Positions 41,429 through 49,513 of a DNA stretch of 64,000 nt are shown here, piece by piece. Where the stretch lies: NCBI GenBank assembly GCA_943370385.1, contig CALRQT020000002.1, positions 231,331 to 295,330 on the forward strand. The letters are read 5' to 3'. Source of the stretch: BAIKAL-G1 sp943370385. Its GTDB lineage: Bacteria > Cyanobacteriota > Cyanobacteriia > PCC-6307 > Cyanobiaceae. The notes beneath the pieces were generated by a model. That model did no database searches. It was given only the letters and a program-made list of their open reading frames with translations, and was not told where the DNA came from. Made by a program: the position numbers and the translations under genes. How positions within the stretch are numbered: position 1 is the stretch's first letter; every line of letters begins with the position of its first letter.

Positions 41429-41799
41429 CAGTCATTTGAAGGCAGAGCCCTTTCGTTTCTGGATCCATTCTTTCCGATGACTTCTTGCCGAGAGAAGCCA
41501 TGATCAGCCTGGAGCAAGCCACAAAAATCTTTCCAATGGCCTAAGAACCTACTTGTTTAAGTCAAATTCTTACCCAGTTTGCCCGGATTAATGCATCGAG
41601 GCGTCTAGGCTCAGTGGCTCGATTGGGTTTAATTTGGCCTCCTGGCCCGCTCCGATGGTTCAAACGACCATGCCTTGACTCTCTTCATCATTAACCTACC
41701 AAGTCTTTAGTGATGATCTCCTCGCGTTTGGCGCGACCATGGTGGCTGGGATTGGGGGGGAGCCCAAAGCTCCCCGGTTGCTGATCTTGGTGCGATCGC
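41429..41799. other. Convergent intergenic gap with a hairpin and a HIP1 site
   Basis: No gene is visible in these 371 bases. At 41757-41775 GGGGAGC and GCTCCCC form a 7-bp stem with a 5-base loop, suitably placed to end transcription of the minus-strand linker gene, though no T-run follows. At 41792-41799 lies GCGATCGC, the HIP1 octamer typical of cyanobacterial genomes. Other exact copies are at 2173-2180, 48981-48988 and 51721-51728. Confidence 0.4.
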
Positions 41800-42555
41800 C
41801 TAGTTGCTACCTGTGGCCAACATGGCGCCCACGATGCTGGTGAACACCCGCACCAGTTCCAACCCACCCGCCAGGATCAGGCCATACCAAATTTTTTGCA
41901 CCGTTTTGGGGGGCAGGCTGCCGCTGGCCCTAAACCCACCGGACTGGCTGGGGGGGAAGCTGGCCAGTACTTCGCGGTGATAGGCGCCGTAACGGGGCAG
42001 GCTGATGTTGAGCGGCTGGTTGCCTAGGCGGCGACCGGGCAGCACCCGCTGGCGCTGGTGCGGCACGGTGTCCTCACCAAAATTGCTGGTGTAATCATCT
42101 GAGGCCAACAGTTGATCCACCATGGCGGCCACCCCCTGCTGGCCAATCACGATCGACCAGGCAATTGCCTCGGCGTCGCCATGGATCTGGCGGCCCAGCA
42201 CCCGCTCCACCAGGTGGCGGGCCACTTCCTTATTGCCGTTGCAGCCGTAAACCCCTTCTAGGAAGCGATCGGAGAGCACCAGGCCCTTCACAAATTCTTT
42301 GACAGTGATTTGACCACTGCGCAATTGGGACTCGAGGCTGAGATTACGATCGGCCTTAAAGGTATGGAAAAAGAGTTGGCGGTACGCCCCCTCAATCAGG
42401 GTGTCCATCGTGCCGCGACTGAGGCGTTTTTCTGCCGTGGGCAGGTGGCTGGTTTCATCACTGCCCAGCACCATGCCGTTGACACGGGCGTTTTGTGACA
42501 GCAAAGGGTGGGACTGCAGATTTAGGGCCATGGCATGGAATTGGCGATCGGCCAT
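41800..42555 (-). CDS. cpcL: Phycobilisome rod linker of CpcL type (CpcG-like with C-terminal membrane helix)
   Basis: About 250 residues; possible starts are GTG 42567, ATG 42555 (used) and ATG 42531, the last matching the usual CpcG N-terminus (MALNLQSHPLLSQNARV). Residues about 45-175 form the PBS-linker domain: DTLIEGAYRQLFFHTF, LRSGQITVKEFVKGL, VARHLVERVLGRQIHG and LLASDDYTSNFGEDTVP. The protein ends in a hydrophobic helix (KIWYGLILAGGLELVRVFTS and IVGAMLA), which rod-core linkers of CpcG1 type lack. CpcL linkers use that helix to anchor core-less phycocyanin rods in the thylakoid and pass energy mainly to photosystem I. The gene stands alone, convergent with hli, not in a phycobilisome gene cluster. 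Confidence 0.75.
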   Translation of the reverse strand: MADRQFHAMALNLQSHPLLSQNARVNGMVLGSDETSHLPTAEKRLSRGTMDTLIEGAYRQLFFHTFKADRNLSLESQLRSGQITVKEFVKGLVLSDRFLEGVYGCNGNKEVARHLVERVLGRQIHGDAEAIAWSIVIGQQGVAAMVDQLLASDDYTSNFGEDTVPHQRQRVLPGRRLGNQPLNISLPRYGAYHREVLASFPPSQSGGFRASGSLPPKTVQKIWYGLILAGGLELVRVFTSIVGAMLATGSN

Positions 42556-42807
42556 AGGGTAAAACACCTATCTAGATGCTTGCTGACCCGCTGCGAAAGC
42601 GATACAAAAGCCCAGTAATTTATCGTTTTGCAACTCTCTTTTGTGCTTTGTTGCTACCCCCTGTCGTTTCCATGCTTTTGCGTTATCTGGAAGGTTCTGC
42701 TGCTTCCAGTGGGGCGATCCCAACTCGTTCTGCGGCGATACTCCACAAAGCCCGCTCTTGCTCTGCTTCAGGGAGCTTTAGGGTCTTGCTAGGTTTTCCG
42801 TCCTGGA

Positions 42808-42824
42808 TAGGGAGATCCTCCCTA
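42808..42824 (-). terminator. Hairpin after the response-regulator gene
   Basis: TAGGGAG and CTCCCTA form a perfect 7-bp stem around ATC, 10 bases past the stop codon of the minus-strand response regulator. No T-run follows on that strand. Confidence 0.4.
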
Positions 42825-42834
42825 CGCCCCGTCT

Positions 42835-43572
42835 CTAGCCATTGAGACGTTGAAACATGTAGCCCGTGCCGCGGCAGGTCAAGATCAGCTCGGGATTTTC
42901 AGGATCCGTCTCGATCTTGCAGCGCAATCGGGACACGTGCACATCAACAACCCGTGTTTCCGAGAGGCGTTCGGGGGAATATCCCCAGATATGCCGCAGG
43001 ATTTCAATGCGGTCGATTGCCCTGCCGGCATTCTGCACCAACACTTCCAGCAGGCTCAGTTCCAATTCGGTGAGGCGTATCTGTTCATCCCCCCGGTAAA
43101 CCTTGCGCCTGTTGCTATCAATCCGCAAATCCCCAGCTACTAGGAGATTGTTCGCTGGGATCTCCTGGACCCGGCCCTGGGCTTTGCCTACCCTCCTGCG
43201 TAATAGGCAAGCAATACGGGCGATCAATTCCTTGGGGCTGAAGGGCTTCACCATGAAATCGTCGGCGCCCAGTTGGAGGCAGGCAATTTTCTGCGAGACC
43301 TCATCAATCGCCGATAGCATCAGGATCGGGATGCTGGTGCGGCTGCGCAGTTTTTCGCAGACCCCGTAGCCATCCAGCTGGGGCAGCATTAAATCGAGGA
43401 TCACCAAATCTGGGTTGACTTCTCCAAAGGTCTTCAATCCCGCTAGGCCGTCGGCGGCAGTGGCAACCTCGTAGCCGACCATTCTCAAGCGTGTTTCGAT
43501 GATCTGGCAGACGTTGGGCTCATCGTCGACGACCAGGATCTTGGCCTTTGACTGGGGGTCAACAACAAGCAA
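42835..43572 (-). CDS. OmpR-family response regulator, RpaB-like paralogue
   Basis: A 245-residue protein. The receiver domain (10-125) has acidic pocket residues in VVDDEP (D16, D17), the phospho-acceptor D60 in LVILDLMLP and K109 in MVKPFSPKE. The winged-helix DNA-binding domain (about 145-243) has IRLTELELSLLEVLVQNAGR, RIEILRHIWGYSPERLSETR, VVDVHVSRLRCKIETDPENP and TCRGTGYMFQRL. The pattern is that of RpaB/Ycf27, the high-light and redox regulator, but many positions differ from the highly conserved RpaB sequence, so this is more likely a second, diverged copy. No histidine kinase is adjacent. The start at TTG 43572 is uncertain; the frame is open further upstream with no ATG. Confidence 0.8.
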   Translation of the reverse strand: MLVVDPQSKAKILVVDDEPNVCQIIETRLRMVGYEVATAADGLAGLKTFGEVNPDLVILDLMLPQLDGYGVCEKLRSRTSIPILMLSAIDEVSQKIACLQLGADDFMVKPFSPKELIARIACLLRRRVGKAQGRVQEIPANNLLVAGDLRIDSNRRKVYRGDEQIRLTELELSLLEVLVQNAGRAIDRIEILRHIWGYSPERLSETRVVDVHVSRLRCKIETDPENPELILTCRGTGYMFQRLNG

Positions 43573-43883
43573 CGAGGGGCTAATCGCATGGGAAGTCGGG
43601 GTATTAAAGCGGCCAATGGGCTTGGGAGGGGCCTTGCTTAAAATATCTTCTTGAACTGTCCGGTTTTGTCCTAGGGCTGGCAGGGGGCAGGGCCCTGCTC
43701 AGTCGCTACCCATGGTTGGTCGTGGCTCACCTGGGCCGCTGGCATGGGCTTGTTCCTGCGCTTCGAGCGCCATTGCTTTTCCAACCAGCTTCTCCACCCT
43801 GCTTCGTCATCACGGATTAGCTTTGCCTCGGCTCCGCTGGCGAGACCTCATTAGGCTCAACCGCGCCACCATTGTTCGACAGC
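43573..43883. other. Divergent intergenic region between the response regulator and a small membrane protein
   Basis: No gene is supported here. It must hold the promoters of both flanking genes. The only clear symmetry is a perfect 12-bp palindrome, GCAGGGCCCTGC, at 43687-43698. I see no HLR1-type (TTACA repeat) RpaB site. Confidence 0.3.
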
Positions 43884-44276
43884 ATGGAGTCTTCGTCCTG
43901 GCTGCCCTGGCGCTGGCCCTTGACGGCCCTGGCCCTAGGGGGGCTGGCCACCTACGGGCTGGTGCGCCTCACTAGCCATCCGATCGAAGTGCGCGTGTTG
44001 CACACCTTCACGGAACCCCTGCAGCTCAGTGGCAGCGTCTCCCACCGCCTGACCATGGCCGCTCCGGTGCAAGCGCAATTTCGGGCCCTGGCTCCAGTGC
44101 CGATATCCGTTGCTGTCAACCAGGCCAAGCCCTTTGGCCTGAGGGTGGACGAGCACACGCCTTTGCAGGTGCAGGTCACCAACCAATCGCCCGTGCAGGT
44201 CCAGGTGGTGGATACCAAGCCCGTGGAGGTGGATGTGAAGGAGAAATCGCCGGTCAAGGTCAAGATCGGCTTTTAG
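43884..44276 (+). CDS. Hypothetical protein with an N-terminal membrane helix and Val/Pro repeat tail
   Basis: A 130-residue product from the ATG at 43884; four codons more are open from 43872. A membrane helix (WPLTALALGGLATYGLV) is followed by an extended, beta-prone region in which alternating hydrophobic residues recur: PVQAQF, PISVAV, PLQVQV, PVQVQV, PVEVDV and PVKVKI. The spacing of about 11 residues in the last four units suggests a small repeated beta structure exposed to the periplasm or lumen. I do not recognise a family. It lies upstream of devB on the same strand, 154 bases away, and might be part of that transcription unit. Confidence 0.55.
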   Translation: MESSSWLPWRWPLTALALGGLATYGLVRLTSHPIEVRVLHTFTEPLQLSGSVSHRLTMAAPVQAQFRALAPVPISVAVNQAKPFGLRVDEHTPLQVQVTNQSPVQVQVVDTKPVEVDVKEKSPVKVKIGF

Positions 44277-44430
44277 GGCGGGCTAATTGCTTCTACGTCC
44301 GTTCCGTTTCGACGCCGGACCCTGTTGTGTGGTGCCTGGCATCAAGTGTTCATGGTTCAGGTCTGTGCCGCTTTGTGGTCAGTAGGGCCCAAGCCGCTTA
44401 GACAACGATCAGGCGCGTGTTGCTCCAGCT

Positions 44431-45555
44431 ATGGGTTCATCTCCCCCCGCTGCAGGGCCCGATCGACCCGCTTTAACGAACGTTTCCAACCCTCCTTCGC
44501 GCCGCGGCACCAAGCTGGTGGCCTGGTTGTTGTTGCTGGCGGGGATTGGCGCCGGCGGCCTGGCCCTTTGGCAGCGCCATCAGACTCAACAAGCCGCAGC
44601 CCAGCAGGCCAAGCAACTCTTGCCCCGGCGGATCAGTGCCATTGGCCGGGTTGAACCCCTGGATCGGGTTGTGAACCTCTCGGTGCCCAGTTCCCTCAGT
44701 AATGACTCCGTGCGCGAGCTCCTGGTGAAGGAAGGGGCCCAGGTGACAAAGGGCCAACCCCTGGCGATTTTGGACAGTTTCGACAGCCTCGCGGGTACCG
44801 CGGCCGAGGCCGAGGCGGCTGTTGCCGTGGCCGCCCGCAAGCTCAAGGCCCAGGACAGCGTGATCAGTAAATATCAGGCCGAATTGGCCCAGGCCGATGT
44901 GGAGTTGAAGCGCTACAACCAGCTCTATGCCGTTGGCGCCACCAGCGCCGAACTGCGCGATCGTCGCGAGACCATCCAGAGCACCACTGCCGCAACCCTT
45001 GAGGAGGCCCTAGCCAATCGACTCACCCTGGCGGCGGAATTGAACCAGTGCCGCGCAACCCTGCTCAAGAACCGTTCCGAGCTGGCCAAGGCCACGATCC
45101 GGGCGCCCGTGTCGGGCACTGTTTTCAAGATCCATGCCTACCCCGGCGACAAGGTGGGCGATGACGGCATCCTTGAAATTGGCGACAGCAACCACATGGG
45201 TGTGATCGCTGAGGTCTATCAGACCGACCGCCCCGGCATCGCCCTAGGCCAGCGGGTTCAGATCACCGCCGATGGTTTCCCGGGCAAGAGCATCCCTGGC
45301 AAGGTTGTGGACATTGCCCGCCAAGTGAGCCGCCAGACCGTATTCAGTGGCCAGGCTGGTGAAAACCTTGATCGACGGGTGTTGGAGGTGAAGATTGGCC
45401 TCGATCCGGCGGCGACGGTGAAGGCCAGCTACCTTAACTATCTGCAGGTGAATGTTATCTTTGAGCCCCTCACTGAGCAGCAAAAAGAACAGCAGCGCCA
45501 GCGCCAACAGCAAATCACCAGCGAGCGCATTCGCGCCCAGGGGCCGCCGCGATGA
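44431..45555 (+). CDS. devB: DevB-type membrane fusion protein of an ABC exporter
   Basis: A 374-residue protein with a basic N-terminus, a membrane anchor (LVAWLLLLAGIGAGGLALW), then ISAIGRVEPLDRVVNLSVP and the biotinyl/lipoyl-like half VRELLVKEGAQVTKGQPLAIL. A coiled-coil follows (about 125-225), then ATIRAPVSGTVFKIHAYPGD, a beta-barrel and a charged, Gln-rich tail. This is the DevB layout of the DevBCA family. The heterocyst form exports glycolipids together with TolC; unicellular cyanobacteria have several such sets of unknown substrate. The stop overlaps the devC start by 4 bases (ATGA), so the two are translationally coupled. Confidence 0.85.
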   Translation: MGSSPPAAGPDRPALTNVSNPPSRRGTKLVAWLLLLAGIGAGGLALWQRHQTQQAAAQQAKQLLPRRISAIGRVEPLDRVVNLSVPSSLSNDSVRELLVKEGAQVTKGQPLAILDSFDSLAGTAAEAEAAVAVAARKLKAQDSVISKYQAELAQADVELKRYNQLYAVGATSAELRDRRETIQSTTAATLEEALANRLTLAAELNQCRATLLKNRSELAKATIRAPVSGTVFKIHAYPGDKVGDDGILEIGDSNHMGVIAEVYQTDRPGIALGQRVQITADGFPGKSIPGKVVDIARQVSRQTVFSGQAGENLDRRVLEVKIGLDPAATVKASYLNYLQVNVIFEPLTEQQKEQQRQRQQQITSERIRAQGPPR

Positions 45556-46745
45556 CTCCCCCGCCTCAGCTTCCCTTGCCCCTGGCCCGCTTCTGGCGCC
45601 GCACACCCTTGGCCTGGCGCCAGGTGACCCACCGCCCCATGCGGCTGGTGGCGGCCATCGCTGGCGTGAGTTTCGCCAATGTGCTGGTGTTTTTCCAGCT
45701 GGGCCTATCGGGAGGCCTCTACGACAGCCAGAAACGGCCGATCCAGCGGATTAATGGGGAGTTGGTAATGGTGAGTGGCCGTTATCTCTACCTGGGGGAG
45801 CAGCTCAACTTCCAACGGGCTCGCCTCAGCCAGGCCCTCGGAGTGGAGGGGGTGAGGGCCGTTACTCCCCTCTATCTCGGCTTGACCGAGTGGCTCAACC
45901 GGGACAACCATCAGCAAAAGCAAGCCCTGATTTTTGGTGTGACCCCGGAGAATCCGGGTTTGCGTATCCCTGAGATCGCTCGCGAGCCCCAGTTATTGCA
46001 ACGCTCAGACAGCCTGTTTTTTGATACCCGCTCAAAGAAGAACGCCGGACCGGTTGTTGAAACCGTGAAGCAGCAGGGCAGCTATGAAACCGAACTGCGG
46101 GGGGTGCGGGCTGTCGTGACCGGCCTTTTCACCATGGGCGTTACCTTCGCAGCCGACATAAACTTGATCACCTCCTCCACGAACTTTAAGAACTATTTCC
46201 CTGATCAAAATAGTGATCTCATCCAGATGGGGGTGATCCAGCTGGAGCCAGGCGTGAACCCTTTGCAGGTGAAGGCCACCCTGGAGAGCTTCCTAGATCC
46301 CTCGGTCAAGGTGATGACGATCCCCCAGCTCGCCGAGACTGAGGTGAAGTATTGGCGTCGCAACACCTCCTTTGGCATTATTTTTGGCCTCGGCGTGCTG
46401 GTGGGTCTGGCGGTGGGCTGCATCATCGTCTACCAGATTCTCTATTCAGATGTCAGTGATCACCTCCCCGAATATGCCACCCTCAAAGCCATTGGCTATG
46501 ACGATGGTTTTGTGGTGGGCATCATATTGCAGGAGGCCATGATTCTCGCTGTGTTGGCCTTCTGGCCCAGCTTGCTGCTGTCCCTAGGGCTCTATGGCTT
46601 CCTGGCTAGTTCCACCTCCTTGATGGTGCAAATGTCGACCCAGCGGGCCGTGCTGGTGTTTCTGTTCACCCTGGCCATGTGCAGTGGCTCCGGTTGGCTC
46701 GCCACCGGCAAGTTGCGCCAACTGGATCCTGCCGATATTTTCTGA
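45552..46745 (+). CDS. devC: DevC-type ABC exporter permease
   Basis: A 397-residue protein with the FtsX/MacB-like arrangement: one membrane helix near the N-terminus (RLVAAIAGVSFANVLVFFQL), a large periplasmic domain (about 55-270) and three helices in the C-terminal 130 residues (IIFGLGVLVGLAVGCIIVYQ, ILQEAMILAVLAFWPSLLLS, AVLVFLFTLAMCSG). The signature ISGLYDSQ-type segment (GGLYDSQKRPIQRINGELV) and DHLPEYATLKAIGY near the third-last helix are typical of DevC. It couples the ATPase DevA to export through DevB and TolC. Its TGA overlaps the devA ATG by one base. Confidence 0.85.
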   Translation: MTPPPQLPLPLARFWRRTPLAWRQVTHRPMRLVAAIAGVSFANVLVFFQLGLSGGLYDSQKRPIQRINGELVMVSGRYLYLGEQLNFQRARLSQALGVEGVRAVTPLYLGLTEWLNRDNHQQKQALIFGVTPENPGLRIPEIAREPQLLQRSDSLFFDTRSKKNAGPVVETVKQQGSYETELRGVRAVVTGLFTMGVTFAADINLITSSTNFKNYFPDQNSDLIQMGVIQLEPGVNPLQVKATLESFLDPSVKVMTIPQLAETEVKYWRRNTSFGIIFGLGVLVGLAVGCIIVYQILYSDVSDHLPEYATLKAIGYDDGFVVGIILQEAMILAVLAFWPSLLLSLGLYGFLASSTSLMVQMSTQRAVLVFLFTLAMCSGSGWLATGKLRQLDPADIF

Positions 46746-47473
46746 TGGGCGCCTCCGTTGTTGCATTGCCTGAGGGAAGGCCCGAAGCCCCCCTGATTGA
46801 GGTTTCCCACCTGGATCACGCCTTCGAGGATGCGGGGCAGCGCAAGCCCGTGCTCCATGACATCTGCCTGTCGGTATTCCCGGGTGAGATTGTGATCCTC
46901 ACCGGTCCCTCTGGATCCGGAAAAACAACCCTGTTGACCATGTTGGGGGGCCTGCGCGCTGCCCAAAGTGGCAGCCTGCGCATCCTTGGGGCCGAATTGT
47001 TGCACGCCCAGAAGGCCACCCTGACGGAATTGCGTCGCCAGGTTGGCTTCATTTTCCAGGCCCACAACCTGCTGCCCTATCTCACCGCCCTGGCCAACGT
47101 GCGCCTGGGCCTAGAGGTGCAAACCGCCTGGCTGGATCGGGGCCAGCCGGCCATGGACGCCTGTGCCTTGGCCCTGTTGGAGCAAGTGGGCCTGGGGGCC
47201 CGCTCCGGTGCCTATCCGGCCAATCTCTCCGGCGGCCAGAAGCAGCGGGTGGCGATTGCCCGGGCCCTGGTGGCCAGCCCGCGCCTGTTGCTGGCCGATG
47301 AGCCCACCGCAGCCCTGGATAAGGAATCGGGTCGCGATGTGGTCGACCTATTCCGCCGCCTCGCCGATGACACCCAGGCCGCGATCGTGATGGTGACCCA
47401 CGACAACAAGATCCTCGACAGTGCCGATCGGATCGTCCATCTCGACGACGGCCGCCTGGTGGAGGAGCGCTGA
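46745..47473 (+). CDS. devA: DevA-type ABC exporter ATP-binding protein
   Basis: A 242-residue ATPase. I start at ATG 46745, which overlaps the devC stop; the frame is open 22 codons further but that would run into devC. Walker A GPSGSGKTT, Q-loop FIFQAHNLLPYLT, signature LSGGQKQR, Walker B LLLADEPTAALD and the H-loop MVTHDN are all present. It belongs to the MacB/LolD-like clade that drives mechanotransmission rather than substrate passage, consistent with the DevC fold. It completes a devBCA operon; the outer-membrane partner would be a TolC such as the one at 35-37 kb. Confidence 0.88.
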   Translation: MGASVVALPEGRPEAPLIEVSHLDHAFEDAGQRKPVLHDICLSVFPGEIVILTGPSGSGKTTLLTMLGGLRAAQSGSLRILGAELLHAQKATLTELRRQVGFIFQAHNLLPYLTALANVRLGLEVQTAWLDRGQPAMDACALALLEQVGLGARSGAYPANLSGGQKQRVAIARALVASPRLLLADEPTAALDKESGRDVVDLFRRLADDTQAAIVMVTHDNKILDSADRIVHLDDGRLVEER

Positions 47474-47629
47474 GGGAGCCGCCGGGAGGCCAAGAGGGTC
47501 TAGCCCTACCAGCCTGGAGTCCTCTCAACTGGCAAATGCTATTGAGAATCGCTTGCAAAAAGGGTCTGGTCCTGGTTAGGTTGCGCGCTATTGAGCCCAA
47601 CGCCCCTCAGGCGTGTTTGTGTCCTGGTC

Positions 47630-48226
47630 ATGCCGTCTCCCTTGCTGAAAGACCCCATTGGCGGGCTGGTGCGGATGGCCAGTGGTCAAAGCCTTCTGCT
47701 CGATAGCGGCCGCTTCGGCCCCACGGCCGCCCTTGAGATTGTCGATGGCATTGGCCGCCTGTCCTGCTCCTGCGACCAGGGCGAAGCCATGACGATCGCC
47801 TTCCTCCAAGCCGGAGACCAGTGGCAGTGCCAGCGGGCCTGCGTTCAGGCCGTTTGCCTGGAGGCGCTGACGCCCCTTGTGCTTCGCCCCCTGACGCCCC
47901 ATGGCGAGACCGTTGGCTCTGACCCGGTGCAGGACTGGACCCTGCAGTTGCTGCGGATTCGACACCTCCCTAAGGCCGAGCAGCGCCTGCATGCCCTCCT
48001 GGGGCTCTTGGTGTTCCGCCTGGGTCGCCGTTGTGGCGCCTGGTGTGATCTCCCTTTTCGCCTGAGCCATGGGCGCCTTGCGGAGCTAATCGGCACCACC
48101 CGCGTCACCACCACGCGCTTGATGAGCCAGTTCCGTTTGGCCCAGCTCCTGGAGGTGCCCCGCCAGGGGGCCTGGATGCGCCTAGCCCCCGCCCTGGTGG
48201 ACTCGGCCCCCCTGCTAGCCCCCTGA
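47630..48226 (+). CDS. Crp/Fnr-family transcription regulator, possibly IdiB-like
   Basis: About 198 residues from the ATG at 47630; 13 more codons are open upstream. The N-terminal 100 residues resemble a shortened cyclic-nucleotide-binding-like beta-roll (LLLDSGRFGPTAALEIV, AMTIAFLQAGDQWQCQ). The C-terminal region has a Crp-type winged helix: LPFRLSHGRLAELIGTTRVT followed by TTRLMSQFRLAQLLEVPRQG. The effector-binding residues of true Crp are not evident. It sits 43 bases before futC and close to futAB. In Synechococcus a Crp/Fnr regulator, IdiB, controls iron-starvation genes including idiA (futA), so a role in iron regulation is a reasonable inference from context, not shown. DNA just upstream contains TTGAGAATCGCTTGCA (47547-47562), a poor half-match to a Fur box. 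Confidence 0.7.
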   Translation: MPSPLLKDPIGGLVRMASGQSLLLDSGRFGPTAALEIVDGIGRLSCSCDQGEAMTIAFLQAGDQWQCQRACVQAVCLEALTPLVLRPLTPHGETVGSDPVQDWTLQLLRIRHLPKAEQRLHALLGLLVFRLGRRCGAWCDLPFRLSHGRLAELIGTTRVTTTRLMSQFRLAQLLEVPRQGAWMRLAPALVDSAPLLAP

Positions 48227-48268
48227 AGGCGTTGCCTTCCACCCGTTTCTGTCGTTCTGCCCTATCCC

Positions 48269-49447
48269 ATGGCCGTTGTGGCCCCTGCCTCCTTGATTGC
48301 TGCCAAGCAGCCCGCTCCTACCCTGGTTGCAGCGGGGTCCCTAGCTGCCGGTTCCATTGCCCTGGAGCGGGTTTGGCATCGCTATGGGGGCGAGCCCAGC
48401 GATGGCTGGTGCCTCCAGGACCTCAGCTTGAGCCTGGAGCCCGGTGAACTGCTGGGGTTACTTGGCCCCTCTGGCTGCGGCAAGACCACCCTGCTGCGCC
48501 TGATTGCAGGCTTTGAGCGCCCCAGCCGCGGTCGGGTTGTGTTGGATGGGCGGGAGGTGGCGGGTCCCCACCATTGGCTGGCCCCCGAGCGCCGCGGCGT
48601 CGGCATGGTGTTCCAGGACTACGCCCTCTTCCCCCACCTCACGGCCTGGCAGAACGCCTGTTTTGGCTTGCCGCGCGGCTCCAGCCCCACCAACGTCCAG
48701 GGCCCGGGCCAGGAGCGGGTGCGCTGGTTGCTCTCCCTGCTCGGGCTGGCCGGGCTGGAGCAGCGCTACCCCCATGCCCTCTCCGGCGGCCAGCGCCAGC
48801 GGCTGGCCCTGGCCCGGGCCCTGGCCCCCGGGCCCAGGCTGCTACTCCTCGATGAACCCTTCTCCAACCTCGATGGTGAGGTGCGGCTGCGCTTGCGCCG
48901 GGAGCTGCCCGGTTTGCTGCGCCAGTGCCAAACCAGCGCGGTGCTGGTGACCCACGACCCCGAGGAGGCCCTGGCCGTTTGCGATCGCATCGCCGTCCTC
49001 TCTGCGGGCCGGCTGGAGCAATGCGCCCCAGCCCAGGAATTAGTTGGCCGGCCGGCTAGCCCCTTTGTGGCCCGGTTTGTGATGCAGGCCAATGTGCTGC
49101 CAGCCCGGCTGCAGGCCGGGGAGCTGCAAACGGCCTGGGGACGCTGGCGCCCCAGCGGTCCCGCGCCGATCGCCCCCCAGGAGCTCCCGTCAGGGGGGCC
49201 TCTGGAGGTGGTGGTGCTGGGGGAGGCCCTCGGCCTGGAGGCGGATGCCCAGGGGACGGCCCGGGTGCTGGCCCGGGAGTTCCATGGCCACCACTGGCAG
49301 TTGCATCTGGAGGACCGGGGCTGCCTGTTGACCCTGAAGACACCCCTTGATAGCCCTTTGGAGCCAGGCCAGTCCTGCAGCTTGCACCTGATCAGGGGCG
49401 GCCGGGGCCTCCTGTTTCCGGGCGCTCAGCCCGTTGAGGTGGTTTAA
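48269..49447 (+). CDS. futC: Ferric iron ABC transporter ATP-binding protein (FutC-type)
   Basis: A 392-residue protein with about 30 extra N-terminal residues, then a nucleotide-binding domain: Walker A GPSGCGKTT, Q-loop VFQDYALFPHLTAWQN, signature LSGGQRQR, Walker B LLLLDEPFSNLD, H-loop LVTHDPEEAL. Residues from about 290 form the TOBE-like C-terminal regulatory domain of the FbpC/PotA group. Together with FutA and FutB, which are encoded convergently just downstream, it would import Fe(III) across the inner membrane. The separation of futC from futAB on opposite strands is common in cyanobacteria. It follows the Crp-type regulator by 43 bases and may be co-transcribed with it. Confidence 0.85.
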   Translation: MAVVAPASLIAAKQPAPTLVAAGSLAAGSIALERVWHRYGGEPSDGWCLQDLSLSLEPGELLGLLGPSGCGKTTLLRLIAGFERPSRGRVVLDGREVAGPHHWLAPERRGVGMVFQDYALFPHLTAWQNACFGLPRGSSPTNVQGPGQERVRWLLSLLGLAGLEQRYPHALSGGQRQRLALARALAPGPRLLLLDEPFSNLDGEVRLRLRRELPGLLRQCQTSAVLVTHDPEEALAVCDRIAVLSAGRLEQCAPAQELVGRPASPFVARFVMQANVLPARLQAGELQTAWGRWRPSGPAPIAPQELPSGGPLEVVVLGEALGLEADAQGTARVLAREFHGHHWQLHLEDRGCLLTLKTPLDSPLEPGQSCSLHLIRGGRGLLFPGAQPVEVV

Positions 49448-49490
49448 ACCGGGCCCATCAGGCCTGGTGCGTTGTGGCGGGAGCTGGCTG

Positions 49491-49508
49491 GGCCTGCTTC
49501 GCCAGGCC
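49491..49508. terminator. Hairpin between convergent futC and futB
   Basis: GGCCTG and CAGGCC form a 6-bp stem with a 6-base loop in the 66-base space between the two stop codons. It could serve both strands; there is no T-run on either side. Confidence 0.35.
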
Positions 49509-49513
49509 GGTTC

